From contig JAEUBA010000011.1 of assembly GCA_018257865.1 (NCBI GenBank), positions 456,911 to 520,910 on the forward strand: DNA of 64,000 nt, written 5' to 3'. This document shows positions 52,719 through 63,107 of this stretch, in pieces. Under the pieces are notes generated by a model. It ran no database searches, had not been told where the DNA came from, and worked only from the letters and a program-made list of their open reading frames with translations. Numbering within the stretch: the first letter of the stretch is position 1; the number at the start of each line of letters is the position of its first letter. Both the position numbers and the translations under genes were made by a program. Source of the DNA: Stereocaulon alpinum. Lineage: Eukaryota; Ascomycota; Lecanoromycetes; Lecanorales; Stereocaulaceae.

Positions 52719-53946
52719 GATTAAGATGTCGTATATACCGATTTGCAAAGCTCAACATTTGAGTCTTGTAGGGCGAGAGTTCTAGAGTATGAATACATTT
52801 TCAGCTTCGTAGTCGGCTTTTCAATAGATTGTACAGGGTAAAGGTTCGGAAGCCAATACATACAGTGGAGAGCCGACAAGCTACTTGCGACCACTGAGCA
52901 ATCCGACAGGCATCCTAATTTCTCAAGAGGATGGTCGTTAGTACTGCAATCTAATGATCAAGCACAAGAGATTGACGTAGCATCAAAAAAACCCCATGTG
53001 AAACATTAGAAGGCAGATGCTTGACGTGCCTTAGGAGCTACTATGGGAAACACGCAAGTACGGTCTCAGAAAGCCCTACATAAACCCTGACCAGTAGCTG
53101 TCCCTTGAGATATATGCCTTTGGTGGGAAAAGATAACAATACTGATGTTGTATGGACGCGGCGAGCCTCAAGCCAAGGTGTTGTTCAGTGATTGCAACGC
53201 TTCTTCATGCTTCAAAACAGGCGTTATGTGTCACAACCCGGCCACGCGAGCATGCGCTGGATGCGCTGGATGCGCTGGGATCGACACAAGGCAGTAATTA
53301 CAAGGATGTGCAGAAGAGAGGACTACGTGGCCAATGCCGAGAAACCCTAGATGTGGGCTGTGAACGTGGACTCTCTGTAGCTTATAGGACGATGTCATCG
53401 CCTAAATACCCAGGCTTTAGCGTTCGGGTTCTGCAAAGAACCTCGTGGATGTTGCGGTAGCAGTTTCACACGGCAAAGACTGTTCTAGTGGAAGAGGAAG
53501 GGTATCAGCGGATCGTGAACAGAACGAGGTTGAAGAGCAAGCTTGGTCTCGTCAACAACGGGAAGAGATTCATACATATCTTTTATGGGCGGAGGCCCCC
53601 TGAGCAAGCCCCCCGAGCCAGTCTCTAGCCAAACCTAGAGCCGGATTAGTGGGGCTGTCCAGGCGGCTTCAGGGTTCCGCGTTCCGGGGTACTGTGAGCT
53701 TTTCTGCGTCCTAAAATGAGCTTGATTGGCACTATAGATAAGGGTTACGCTAAGATAAAGCGCGTGTCCAACGCGTCCTCCAGGAAACGGCAGGAGCAAC
53801 CTCTACATTTTGATGTGCTAGAACGCTAACAAGCTACAATTGGCAAAAAGGTTTGCGAATAACATTGATAGTGGTACTGTGATCATGATCTGAAGGTTCC
53901 GGCCGTATTGATCTGTTCATGCGTCGATGACGACAGTCCCTACACC
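52719..53946. other. Intergenic, no gene recognised
   Basis: A frame at 53152-53460 includes a short GGATGCGCT triplication (53258-53280) but no family signal. The right end holds the promoter of the sirtuin gene. Confidence 0.3.
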
Positions 53947-55579
53947 ATGCCCATCCTCGAGGTACCCAAAGAGGACAATCGCCAGCTCCAAAACATTGCC
54001 AACATCCTCGCGGCCGCAAAGAAAGTTGTCGTGATCACAGGTGCTGGCATCTCTACCAATTGCGGCATTCCAGTAAGCTTGAAGAACTCTACATCCAGGC
54101 GAAGTGCCAGCATTCGCTAATGGAGTCATGCAGGACTTCCGATCCGATGAAGGCCTCTACTCTCTCATACAAGCACAACGAGACGCTGCCTCGAATGTGA
54201 GGACGACACCAAGAGCAGAGAAGGGAGTGCCACTCTCTACACGACCTTACAACAAATCTACGTTTGCGAAACCCCTCTCAATCCCCAATAACATCAAGGG
54301 CAAGGATCTCTTCGACTCTCAGCTATGGAAAGACCCCGCTAGCACATCTGTCTTCTACACATTTATCGCGTCCTTGCGAAGAGTGATCCAAGAAGATGTG
54401 AAACGAGCGACGCTTACACACCGCTTCATCAGAACGCTTCGCGACCGACAAAGATTGGTTAGGTGTTACACACAGAACATTGATGGCCTAGAGTCACGAC
54501 TGGGCTTGAGCACCGACATAACTCGAGGGAAAGGCAACCGATCCCGCTTTACGAAGCAGGCGTTGGAGAAACCTAAAGTCTCGGCACGAGTCATGCCAGG
54601 CGGTGATCTGGACGGTGGCTGCGAAGTCGTGCAATTACACGGAGATCTTGATGTGCTGAGGTGTACGCTCTGTCAGCAAACCTGTCAGTGGAAGGATCAA
54701 GACGAAGCACGACTAGTTGCCGGAGAGGCTCCTATATGTCACTTCTGCACCATCTTAAATGAGGACCGACAAGATCGCGGAAAGCGAGGGACTAAGGTCG
54801 GGACGCTAAGACCCAACATCGTACTCTATGGCGAAGAGCACCCAGCGGCCGACGCTGTCGGGTCCATCACAGCTCACGATCTTGCTTTATCGCCGGATGT
54901 ACTCTTGGTCCTAGGCACGTCACTCCACGTCCACGGGGTTAAAATACTGGTGAAGGAATTCGCAAAGGCGGTCCATGCCCGAGCAAATGGAAAAGGGAAG
55001 GTGGTCTTTGTAAATCTTTCGAAGCCGTCGGACAGCATATGGAAGGATGTGTTTGATTACTGGGTGTCAATGGACTGTGATGAATGGGTCAGCGCTCTGA
55101 GAGTACACAGGCCAGATATATGGCAGATGCAACGCGAGCTGAAACCATCCATTTCCAAAGGACACGGCAAGCTCGGCTCGAAAGCCGTTGCAAGCTCATG
55201 CTTCAAATCAAAAGCATATGAGGACAAGGAGAATGTCTCTCTCGCGACGCAGGGTAACAAGATATTTCCTCCACTGGTCGTACTAACGCCAAAGAGGAAG
55301 AGACCCTTACAGGGACGGGCCTCGAACTTCATCGAACAATTGAATCAAGCTGCCTCGATCAGACCTGGGAATTCAACATCGATACCATGCTCTTCACAAC
55401 TACCTACGCCCCCATCAAGTGGCCGGAAAGGCATATTGCAAGTGCCTTCGGCCAAGCGGTCTCGGGACGAAGAAGATGTGAATTTGGTGGCAACGCCTTC
55501 GAAGAAAAGAAAAGCTATGGTGTCAATATGGGAGGATCCAGACACTGGGGACCACCGGCGACAGGTCCACAGGGTCTAG
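53947..55579 (+). CDS. NAD-dependent histone deacetylase, Hst3/Hst4-type sirtuin
   Basis: Exons 53947-54072 and 54134-55579 give 523 residues. The 61-nt intron (GTAAGC...ATGCAG, branch GCTAATG) interrupts the NAD-binding motif TGAGIS-TNCGIP-DFRS. Further sirtuin hallmarks: YTQNIDGLE near 154-162, the catalytic His in QLHGDL near 211, zinc cysteines at about 219, 222, 244 and 247 (CTLC, CHFC), GTSLHVHGVK and the NLS segment. The long insert between DFRS and the TQN motif and the basic, Ser/Pro-rich tail (TPKRKRPL, TPSKKRKAMV, likely nuclear signals) fit the Hst3/Hst4 group, which removes acetyl from H3 Lys56 after replication and affects genome stability and secondary metabolism. The active site is intact. 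Confidence 0.93.
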
Positions 55580-56509
55580 GCGGACGCGGTACCGAGAAGG
55601 TTACAAGGTAACGCTGCGGCCACCAAGGGAATATCTACAAAAGTGCGGCCCTTAGTCGACACTGAGTGGAGTCGACAGATGGCTGACGCTTCGAACCACT
55701 CACCTTTGAGCACATTAACGACCCCAATCACGGCTGTGCACATCAGATCAGGCTACCAACCTTGTCTATCCAGCGCGTCTAGGACGTTGTTTACAACTCT
55801 TACAATTCTTTTATACGAATAATTCGGTAAAGATATAGGACAAACGTGGAATTAATAGCATCGCTAGTTGCAAGTAGACATGAATCGGCGCTATTCCCAC
55901 GACTCAACCAATTCATCAGCTTGCCTGACATGTGTATCATGGTCTGTCTGGTATTGTTTTGCTCAAATATAGGACAAGCGATTAACATGACAAAGGGCTA
56001 TGTGACGTAAAGAGACAGTGGAATGAGTTATGAACATATTCAATGACGCTCTTGCGAAGACGCTTCACTACTGAATAGCGGCATCGCGAGTTGCGAGTAG
56101 AAATCTGAGCCGCATGCTCAGCCCAACTCATACAAGCCAAGGCCAAGGGTGGCAGTAATGTTTGTCAGCACTCTAGGCTCCTTCCAAAGTATAACATTTA
56201 AGCTTCAATTTCACTGCTACGTATGACTCGCAGCTGACGTGCTCCGCCTTCCCCGAGACTCGGATCAGGTCGGCAGCGACGCTTTTCGGTGGAGTCACAG
56301 CGCTGTTACTCAGCCCTACGAAACTGCGCCTCTTCATTTACCCTGATAAACAGTGTCAGCCTTCTATATTATTCATTCTTCATCTACGATCCAGACTTTG
56401 CCCATCAACTACCAAAATCACTGCAAAATTACACTAAGAGCGTCTGCGTGAACAACTACATCTACAGGCGGCGACGCAAACGAGCGGTCATCTCCCACTC
56501 AACCCCACC
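55580..56509. other. Intergenic, no gene recognised
   Basis: Holds the sirtuin 3' flank and the leader of the next gene. Nothing else seen. Confidence 0.3.
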
Positions 56510-57259
56510 ATGTCAGACCCATATCGCCCCTCCAATTACCATGCATCCACCTACAACCCCTCCACCTACGCCCCTCAAGACGCCTACGTCTCCGGCGCCC
56601 TGACCACTCGACCTGGCTCCAGTGGCTACGACGACGGCCGCGGCTACTACCCCTCGCAGAGCAACATGGAGCTATCGCAATCTTCCTACCGCCGCACAAG
56701 CGGCGGTGGTGACTCCAACTACCTGGACCCAGACGGCCACCGCTCCAGCCGACACCACAAATCCTCGCGTTCGCATTCCCGTCACCGGGACGATAAAGAT
56801 AGAGACGAAAAAGGCGGGCGAGAGAGATCCAAGAGCAGAGGAAAAGAATGGGGCGCTACAGCCGTCGGCGGTGCAGCCGGCGCCTTCATAGGCAACGAAA
56901 TCGGTCACGGCCCACTCGGTATCGGGGCCGGGCTTATTGCTGGTGCAATCGGTGCTCATGAGTTGGAGAGAAGACATGAGAAACATCAGGCTAAGAAGCG
57001 GGCTGAGGATGATGGCTATGGTGGTGGGAGGCCTTCTCAGCACCGGCGGAGGAGCAGTGGGGGGTTGTTAAACGATGTTAAGGGGAAGGTGGAGGGGTTT
57101 TTGAACCCGGATGGGGGGGACAAGAGGCGGAGTCGGAGTCATGTGGGGAGTAGTCGGAAGAGTGGGAGGGATTATAGTGATGATGAGTCTGAGGATGATG
57201 CGAGGTATGAGAGGAGGAGTACGAAGGGAGGGAAGAGCAGGAGGGATGATTATTACTGA
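56510..57259 (+). CDS. Glycine-zipper protein with charged flanks
   Basis: A single exon of 249 residues; context caaccccaccATGTC. The N-terminus is Tyr/Ser/Pro-rich (YRPSNYHASTYNPSTYAP). A basic/acidic stretch (HSRHRDDKDRDEKGGRERSK) leads to the glycine zipper at about 125-150 (GGAAGAFIGNEIGHGPLGIG, AGLIAGAIGAHELE), a pattern of small residues every fourth position that forms membrane-associated or oligomeric helices. The C-terminus is Lys/Arg/Ser-rich and acidic (DYSDDESEDDARYERR). Fungal proteins of this build are usually annotated only as glycine-zipper or DUF3824-like; the role is unknown. Confidence 0.75.
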   Translation: MSDPYRPSNYHASTYNPSTYAPQDAYVSGALTTRPGSSGYDDGRGYYPSQSNMELSQSSYRRTSGGGDSNYLDPDGHRSSRHHKSSRSHSRHRDDKDRDEKGGRERSKSRGKEWGATAVGGAAGAFIGNEIGHGPLGIGAGLIAGAIGAHELERRHEKHQAKKRAEDDGYGGGRPSQHRRRSSGGLLNDVKGKVEGFLNPDGGDKRRSRSHVGSSRKSGRDYSDDESEDDARYERRSTKGGKSRRDDYY

Positions 57260-59931
57260 GGGCTGGCGAGAGTGACGCGATTTGTTGGTGGAGAAGGAGC
57301 TGGGATTAGGTCAGTTTAGGGCCGCTGAAACCTTAGAAAGGGTTGTTGGATGTGGCTATGGGACAGGTTGATGGGCATGCGTGAGGCTGCAAGCCCATTG
57401 GATGATTCTTCACTACATTCATTTACGGACACGATTGGCAATCTTATGGGCTGTATGATGGTATGCTACGGATATATCGGCCGTGATTCTGGAACGATTT
57501 CTTTGGTACGGTCTTAGGCATTGGGACAATGATTTGATGATGACGACCATCAATACGTAATGAATTCCATTGAAACATGTTCCTTATAGCATAACGATGA
57601 GTCGTTCATGAAATCTTCGAGTATCGAAGTATAGTCGAGACTTTCTCGCGTGCTCCTTGGCGCGGATCTGACCTCTTGCTTACAAGGGCTCGATGGGGAC
57701 CCCACAAAAGGGTCACACCGATGGGGCTGAAGCCGATGATCCCCCAAGGGAGATGCCCGGAGCTCTTGCTCCAAGCGAGGTGCCGGCAGACTCCGGGCTT
57801 CATAGTCGATGCCTAAACAACCAACTCTAGGGGCCTTTCTAGTGATTCACGGGCTTCATCCCCACCACTCACCCCTTAGCGGCTGTACCCCCTTAAGGGG
57901 AGTCAACGCGTCTAGTGGCCGCAACAAGTCTCTTCCTCAGCCATCGACAACTTCCTCTCCACAGACTTTGCCTTACTGACATGCAATTGCTACCCCACAG
58001 GCTACAATGCCTTGCGAGATGCCATCGGGAGTGAGCCGGTAGCCTTATGCATTGTTGGGTTGTGTTGAGGCTCGAGGTCTGACATGGTTTAGCAGGGAGG
58101 CTGTGCGGGCATCTTGCGACCTACTCCTTGCAATGTGGATATCGCACTATCTATTGTCATCTTGATTGGAAGATCCATTACCTTTGTCATGGTTGTATTT
58201 GAGACAGTAATGACTTTGACTTCTCGAATATGATCTAGTTGACTTGTCACAGTCGATATCAGTGCTGCTGTGTAGTCTCTGCGTGTTCGGTGGCCATCTC
58301 GTCTGTACCAGCCGATGGCAGTTCTCGTTGCATAGGCGATCTCAACACGAGTTCGGGAAACAAGTTGGAGACGAGGATGGTGGCCTCGTAAACGACTAGA
58401 CATAGTCTCGAGAACCAAGCCGTTTGATGAAGATTGAGCGCCTTTTAGCGTTCCGGATTCGCACAGCCCGATCTACTGTTCTTCTGGCTGTGCAGACGCA
58501 AGATGAAGGAGTGCCGCTGAGTGACATGAATTTTTGATCAGTCGTGTCCACACTACACGTTTGACAATGACGCCAGCGATCGTCTCTGAAACCGATGACA
58601 TGTTAAACCTGTGGGACTACAAGCATTTTGACGATCCAAGGATCGGTGCACGACCCGCGCCGTCGCAGCTTCAACATCATACCGGCGAGGGAATTTTACT
58701 ACATTTACGCCAGCGGTGAACCCGGCGAAGATAGCGCAACAGTCCCTCAGATGACTAAGTCTAAGTCTAAATTTCGAAGAGGTGATATTGATGGAGGCTG
58801 GAAGCAGGATGATGGTGTTTTCAGTATCAAACATCTTGCACACTGCTCTTTAGCGGGCTGGATGGATCTCCAATTCCCTTGTTATGGAGGGCTACCAGGG
58901 AAATCCTGGCGTTGGTTAGGCATGTTTCTTAATTGGCTACCGCTACCCATGACAATAACGATATGCGGATTTTCTGGGGTTTGGAGTTCGATCAGAGCGT
59001 GATGTTAGCGCAGGAGTGATGGCATTACTTATGATGGTAATGCTTGGATCAAGATAGCAATTTCGCCTTCCCTCTTAACATAATATCACACTTCCATCCG
59101 AAACGCAAGCTTAGACTTTGCGAGTACCAGTTCCGAACTCCTTAGAGATTGCTGGACGAAGTCACACTTTGGTGCAATAGGGCAGAGGGAGCCAATGTCT
59201 AGATCTGCTGCAGGCCACTACGTTTTCTGCTATTGCTGGTTTTAACCTTGCTACCAAAGCATTTGAAAGACAATACAATGGTAAGACTGCCATGCCACCA
59301 ATCCGCCTCATCAATCGGCAATGCAGGCTTCGATACTCGATTAGGCTAGTGTAGGGGGCTGTGTTGGCATCCGCATACTTAGCAGCTGAACTTCTATCTT
59401 ACCTTTTCCAATCCTCCAACAACTTCATATCATCAGGCTTTCGTCAAAATGCTATCTATATAGATACTGTCATCAGGATGACATCTTAAAAATTATAGGG
59501 TTCGTTCACTTTTATCACTGCCAGGGGCTTCTACCAACACTGTGTTCTGCGACAGCTTTGGCGAGAAGCCTTACTGCTCCATTGACATCGTCTGAACTCA
59601 AGCCGAACAACCGACTGGGATCTCATTGTTTACCACCTGTGCTAGTTGCTGCTACTTGGTCTCGCTTCTGGACCAATTATTGAGGTCTGGGTTCGGTGCT
59701 GTACGACAGGCTGGATCGACTGCATGGCGAAGCGACTCTTTGATAGGCTCGACTCCTTGCTTTCTACGTGAAACCTAAACTAAGGAGCTGCGAGTGTACT
59801 GCCAGGTTGTTGCTGGCTCGGATCAAACTGTCTGCTCGGCTCCGGACCAGACGTCATTCTAAGCCCAATCAAGCCAGTGCTTGGAAAGGTCATACTTCTA
59901 GGCAGCTGCATACGCAGCCTTGATTTCCAAG
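57260..59931. other. Long region with no firm gene
   Basis: 2.7 kb without a convincing gene. A GC-rich block at 57650-57910 with short palindromes (CCCCCTTAAGGGG) looks non-coding. The only candidate is the weak minus-strand ORF at 58089-58403. Confidence 0.3.
58089..58403 (-). CDS. Weak candidate ORF, 104 residues
   Basis: MSSRLRGHHPRLQLVSRTRV through QGVGRKMPAQPPC on the minus strand. The composition is plausible (basic N-terminus, then a Thr/Val/Ile-rich part) but there is no domain, signal peptide or supporting context. It may be chance. Confidence 0.2.
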   Translation of the reverse strand: MSSRLRGHHPRLQLVSRTRVEIAYATRTAIGWYRRDGHRTRRDYTAALISTVTSQLDHIREVKVITVSNTTMTKVMDLPIKMTIDSAISTLQGVGRKMPAQPPC

Positions 59932-62070
59932 ATGGGTAGTACCATCAAGAAAGTCTCTCGGAGACGCAAACCTCGACCTTTGCCGGCATATCAGTATACT
60001 CCACTAGAGCCAGAGTCCGCTCAGATCAGGCTTCTGACGTTATTGCCAGGCGAGCGCTCTAAACCTGTGAAAATTCGACTGGATGTTGTTGAGCTATCGT
60101 TGCCATATTCTGAAATGAATAGTGATCATCAATGGGAAACTGAGTCCGATTCGACATCTGTAGGGGACGTGGGGTCGGCGACAACCCTTTCTCAACCAGT
60201 GCATGCCTTGTCATCAAATGCTACTGTGGGCAACACTCCCAGCTATGAAGCCCTATCGTATGCTTGGGGGCCCACAACGGACCCTACTATCGTCACCATC
60301 GTTGACAATTCGGCCAAGTTCTCTTTACAGATCACCCAGAACCTTGCGATTGCCTTGCCATATCTCCGGCACAGATTCCGTCAACGGGTCTTTTGGATCG
60401 ACGCGATTTGCGTCAACCAGCAAGATTCAGAGGAGCGAAGCCGCCAAGTCGAGCGGATGTGCGATATCTATACCCATGCTGATCGGGTTGTTGTCTGGTT
60501 AGGTCCTGAAACACATGACAGTGGTCGGGCGTTTTCTACCCTGCATGCTCTGAGTCAGGAGATACAATACGACTGGAATCGTCATGAACTGAAGCCTGCT
60601 CCAGGGAAAAATCCGCAATGGGCGGATCTTGCTGTACGACTTAGGTATGACGATAACAATAGAACGCTCAGGGCCTTACATTCATTGCTACTACGGCCTT
60701 GGCACTGGAGATTATGGATATGGCAAGAGATCTGCTTGGCAAAATCTAGTTCTATCGTTCAGTGCGGTGGCTCAACTCTATCTTGGACTGATTATTGTAA
60801 TGCTCTAGGTTGCGTTTTGAGCAAAGGATGGGATACAGACCCCCCCTACCAAGACTTGGACGCGTTCTACGATCATGTGGTCAAGTTTTATGACCTTGCA
60901 TACTCATCTATGCATGAAACAACATATTCTTTGCACTTTCTTATAAATAAGATTCGGAACAGTAGCTGTACTGATCCAAAAGACCGCATATACGCACTTC
61001 GGAGTTTGATGCATCCATCGGAGGCTGAACTGATCAAGCCTGACTATAACAAGAGCCCAAGCCAGGCTTACCTCGAGACATTTAGTGCAATCGCCAAGCA
61101 TAGTGCCACCTTGGATCTTCTACGATGTTGCAACCTTCGAAACAAGCTTCCAGACTGCCCGACTTGGGTACCCAACTTCAATGAGCTGGCGAAGATATGG
61201 GGGCTTCCAGTTGCTTTTGCTAGTGGTTCCTGGTCCGCTTGCGAAACGCAGTTCGTAGGTGAAGGCAACCTGTGTGTTGCTGGAAGGATGGTGGGTGTGG
61301 TGAAAGAGTGCCTTGGATTGGTGCCAGCGGTGGGGTCTGGGTTGGAAGTTGTTAAGATGATCAGACACTATGTCGATACTTACGACATCGGTATGGACTC
61401 GCAATATGTTGGCGGTGGATCGATGCTCGAAGCTTGTTGTCGTTTCATAAATTGCAATAAATTCAGTGACACATACGATGATGCTCAGGACTTACTCAGC
61501 TTTCGTGAGGTCATAGATGCTGTGAGAAGTGTCATGATTGCGCAAGACTTTGAATTGGCACTGAGTTCTTTTGATTCAAATTACGTTGGTGGGGCAGTCT
61601 GTGGTCGTAAATTAATTATGACCAATGCCGGCTATCTTGGGCTGGTCCCTGAGGAGACAATACCGGGAGACGAGGTTTGCGTATTACTGGGATGCGATTA
61701 CCCTATGCTTCTCAGAGCTACCGATGATGGGTCTCATGAAGTCGTGGGAGAGAGTTACGTGCAAGGCTTGATGAACTCAGAAGCATTGCTCGGCCCTATT
61801 GGCGAGCAATGGATGATCAAGAAACGTCTCGATAATCGAGGATATCGATATCAGGGTTTCTTAGACCGGGGGACAGAAACCACCACAGGACACGATCCGA
61901 GACTAGGGCCATTGCCTGACGGATGGGAGATTAGATATGATCAGGACGATGAGTTTGATTTCTGGTTCGAGGATACGCATACAGGCAACATCACGCGTCG
62001 TGATCCCCGTCTCAGCTCTGATGCTCTGAGGAAGCGAGGGGTCAATATGCAAACTTTCAATCTTGTTTGA
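59932..62070 (+). CDS. HET-domain protein with WW-like C-terminus
   Basis: A single exon of 712 residues; the ATG at 59932 (tccaagATGGG) is the first. HET domain motifs, in order: YEALSYAWG (105-113), FWIDAICVNQQD (about 154), RVVVWLGP (about 185), LRPWHWRLWIWQE, and further on CTDPKDRIYALRSL and DYNKSPSQAYLETF. The middle carries PTWVPNF and the usual variable region. Residues about 661-694 read LPDGWEIRYDQ...FWFEDTHTGNITRRDPR, with the spacing of a WW domain (W, then aromatic pair, then His/Thr-Gly). HET proteins trigger cell death in vegetative incompatibility; a WW-like segment may bind Pro-rich partners such as nearby disordered proteins, which is conjecture. A decayed relative follows directly. 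Confidence 0.9.
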   Translation: MGSTIKKVSRRRKPRPLPAYQYTPLEPESAQIRLLTLLPGERSKPVKIRLDVVELSLPYSEMNSDHQWETESDSTSVGDVGSATTLSQPVHALSSNATVGNTPSYEALSYAWGPTTDPTIVTIVDNSAKFSLQITQNLAIALPYLRHRFRQRVFWIDAICVNQQDSEERSRQVERMCDIYTHADRVVVWLGPETHDSGRAFSTLHALSQEIQYDWNRHELKPAPGKNPQWADLAVRLRYDDNNRTLRALHSLLLRPWHWRLWIWQEICLAKSSSIVQCGGSTLSWTDYCNALGCVLSKGWDTDPPYQDLDAFYDHVVKFYDLAYSSMHETTYSLHFLINKIRNSSCTDPKDRIYALRSLMHPSEAELIKPDYNKSPSQAYLETFSAIAKHSATLDLLRCCNLRNKLPDCPTWVPNFNELAKIWGLPVAFASGSWSACETQFVGEGNLCVAGRMVGVVKECLGLVPAVGSGLEVVKMIRHYVDTYDIGMDSQYVGGGSMLEACCRFINCNKFSDTYDDAQDLLSFREVIDAVRSVMIAQDFELALSSFDSNYVGGAVCGRKLIMTNAGYLGLVPEETIPGDEVCVLLGCDYPMLLRATDDGSHEVVGESYVQGLMNSEALLGPIGEQWMIKKRLDNRGYRYQGFLDRGTETTTGHDPRLGPLPDGWEIRYDQDDEFDFWFEDTHTGNITRRDPRLSSDALRKRGVNMQTFNLV

Positions 62071-62278
62071 CATGTATCAGCATTGGAGGGGGCTGGGAAT
62101 GTTTCCAAGCCAAGCCATCTATCCTGAAGACCCACATATGCCGCTCACGGGTTTCTCTGGATCAGTCCAGATACCGAATATTTGGACGATCCAGTGGGGT
62201 GGTCGATAGCCCACTCGAGATTGGAAGTGTCTGTTCTACAAGGCATGTCTCTTAAAGACAGCAAATCGGCAATAAGAC

Positions 62279-62896
62279 TTGAACCTGACCCGACGCTGCG
62301 TATACCGAAATTGGCGTCTAGACGGTCCATCATGGGTACCACACTTCGAAATCGCATGTCAGACTCGCGAATCTCCGAATACTTGTGCCAGCGGCGACTG
62401 CGCATCATCAGGGGTAGAGCCTATTTCTGTAAGAGTCCTACGCGTACAGGGAAAAAGAGGGGCGACTGTAATGCGAAACCTGGGATGCCAGCTAGCAAAA
62501 GCTACGGCAATCGAAGCAATGATTGTGCTTCAAACAGCGGTTGCGAATGGCAACTCAGCGGACTGTGTCTGTACTAGCTGCGATTGAGTGCTAGATCGAG
62601 TCTGCCGCACTATCAATTGCGATATGTCGTCTGCAGAACTTCATGCCGATCTAGGATCCCCAAGCTTGAGATAAGTCAGAGAGTACTTGAAGGGCATACG
62701 AATGTTGCCTGGCGATGAATGGAGAATCTTTCCTAGGCCCTATCCTGAGCAGCAGCAGCTCGAACAACATCTCGATCACTACGGAAGCATGGTACCATCA
62801 TACGTACATCACGAAACGGGAGAGATTTCTAAACATCATCCCAGATTAAGCCCCTTACCGCCATGTTGGACTACGAAGCATCACGACCAAGAAAGC
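62279..62896 (+). pseudogene. Remnant of a second HET-WW gene
   Basis: About 62279-62460 encodes RLDGPSWVPHFEIA and CASGDCASSG, aligning with RCCNLRNKLPDCPTWVPNF of the intact neighbour. About 62687-62880 encodes SMVPSYVHHETGEISKHHPR, a WW-like end aligning with its C-terminus. The two pieces are in different contexts with stops between them, there is no HET core, and the retroelement LTR begins right behind. A tandem paralogue has been deleted and broken up. Confidence 0.7.
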
Positions 62897-63107
62897 TGTC
62901 GGTAGAACCTAGCTGCTAGCCTAGGTAGTACCGATTAGTAGGTAGCTTGATCCCCTATTACCTACCCCAGATAACCTGATTCGCAGGGTGTCTATTGGGC
63001 TTAGTAAACTAGGGATTGTCTTAAATCTAGCTAGCTAAGCTATAGTGTTTTATCTAAGAGTTAGCGCTAAGCTGCTAGTTACGGAGCGGAGCGACGTTAT
63101 TCTAATA
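62897..63107 (+). repeat. 5' LTR of the right-edge element
   Basis: 211 bp, from TGTCGG to CTAATA; the end corresponds to CCGACA of the solo copy after C-to-T and G-to-A changes. Aligned with the solo LTR, many differences are of that type. Confidence 0.85.

Noticed and set aside
58534..59002. Overlapping plus-strand frames
   Set aside because: They conflict with each other and with a minus-strand frame, and none has a recognisable feature.
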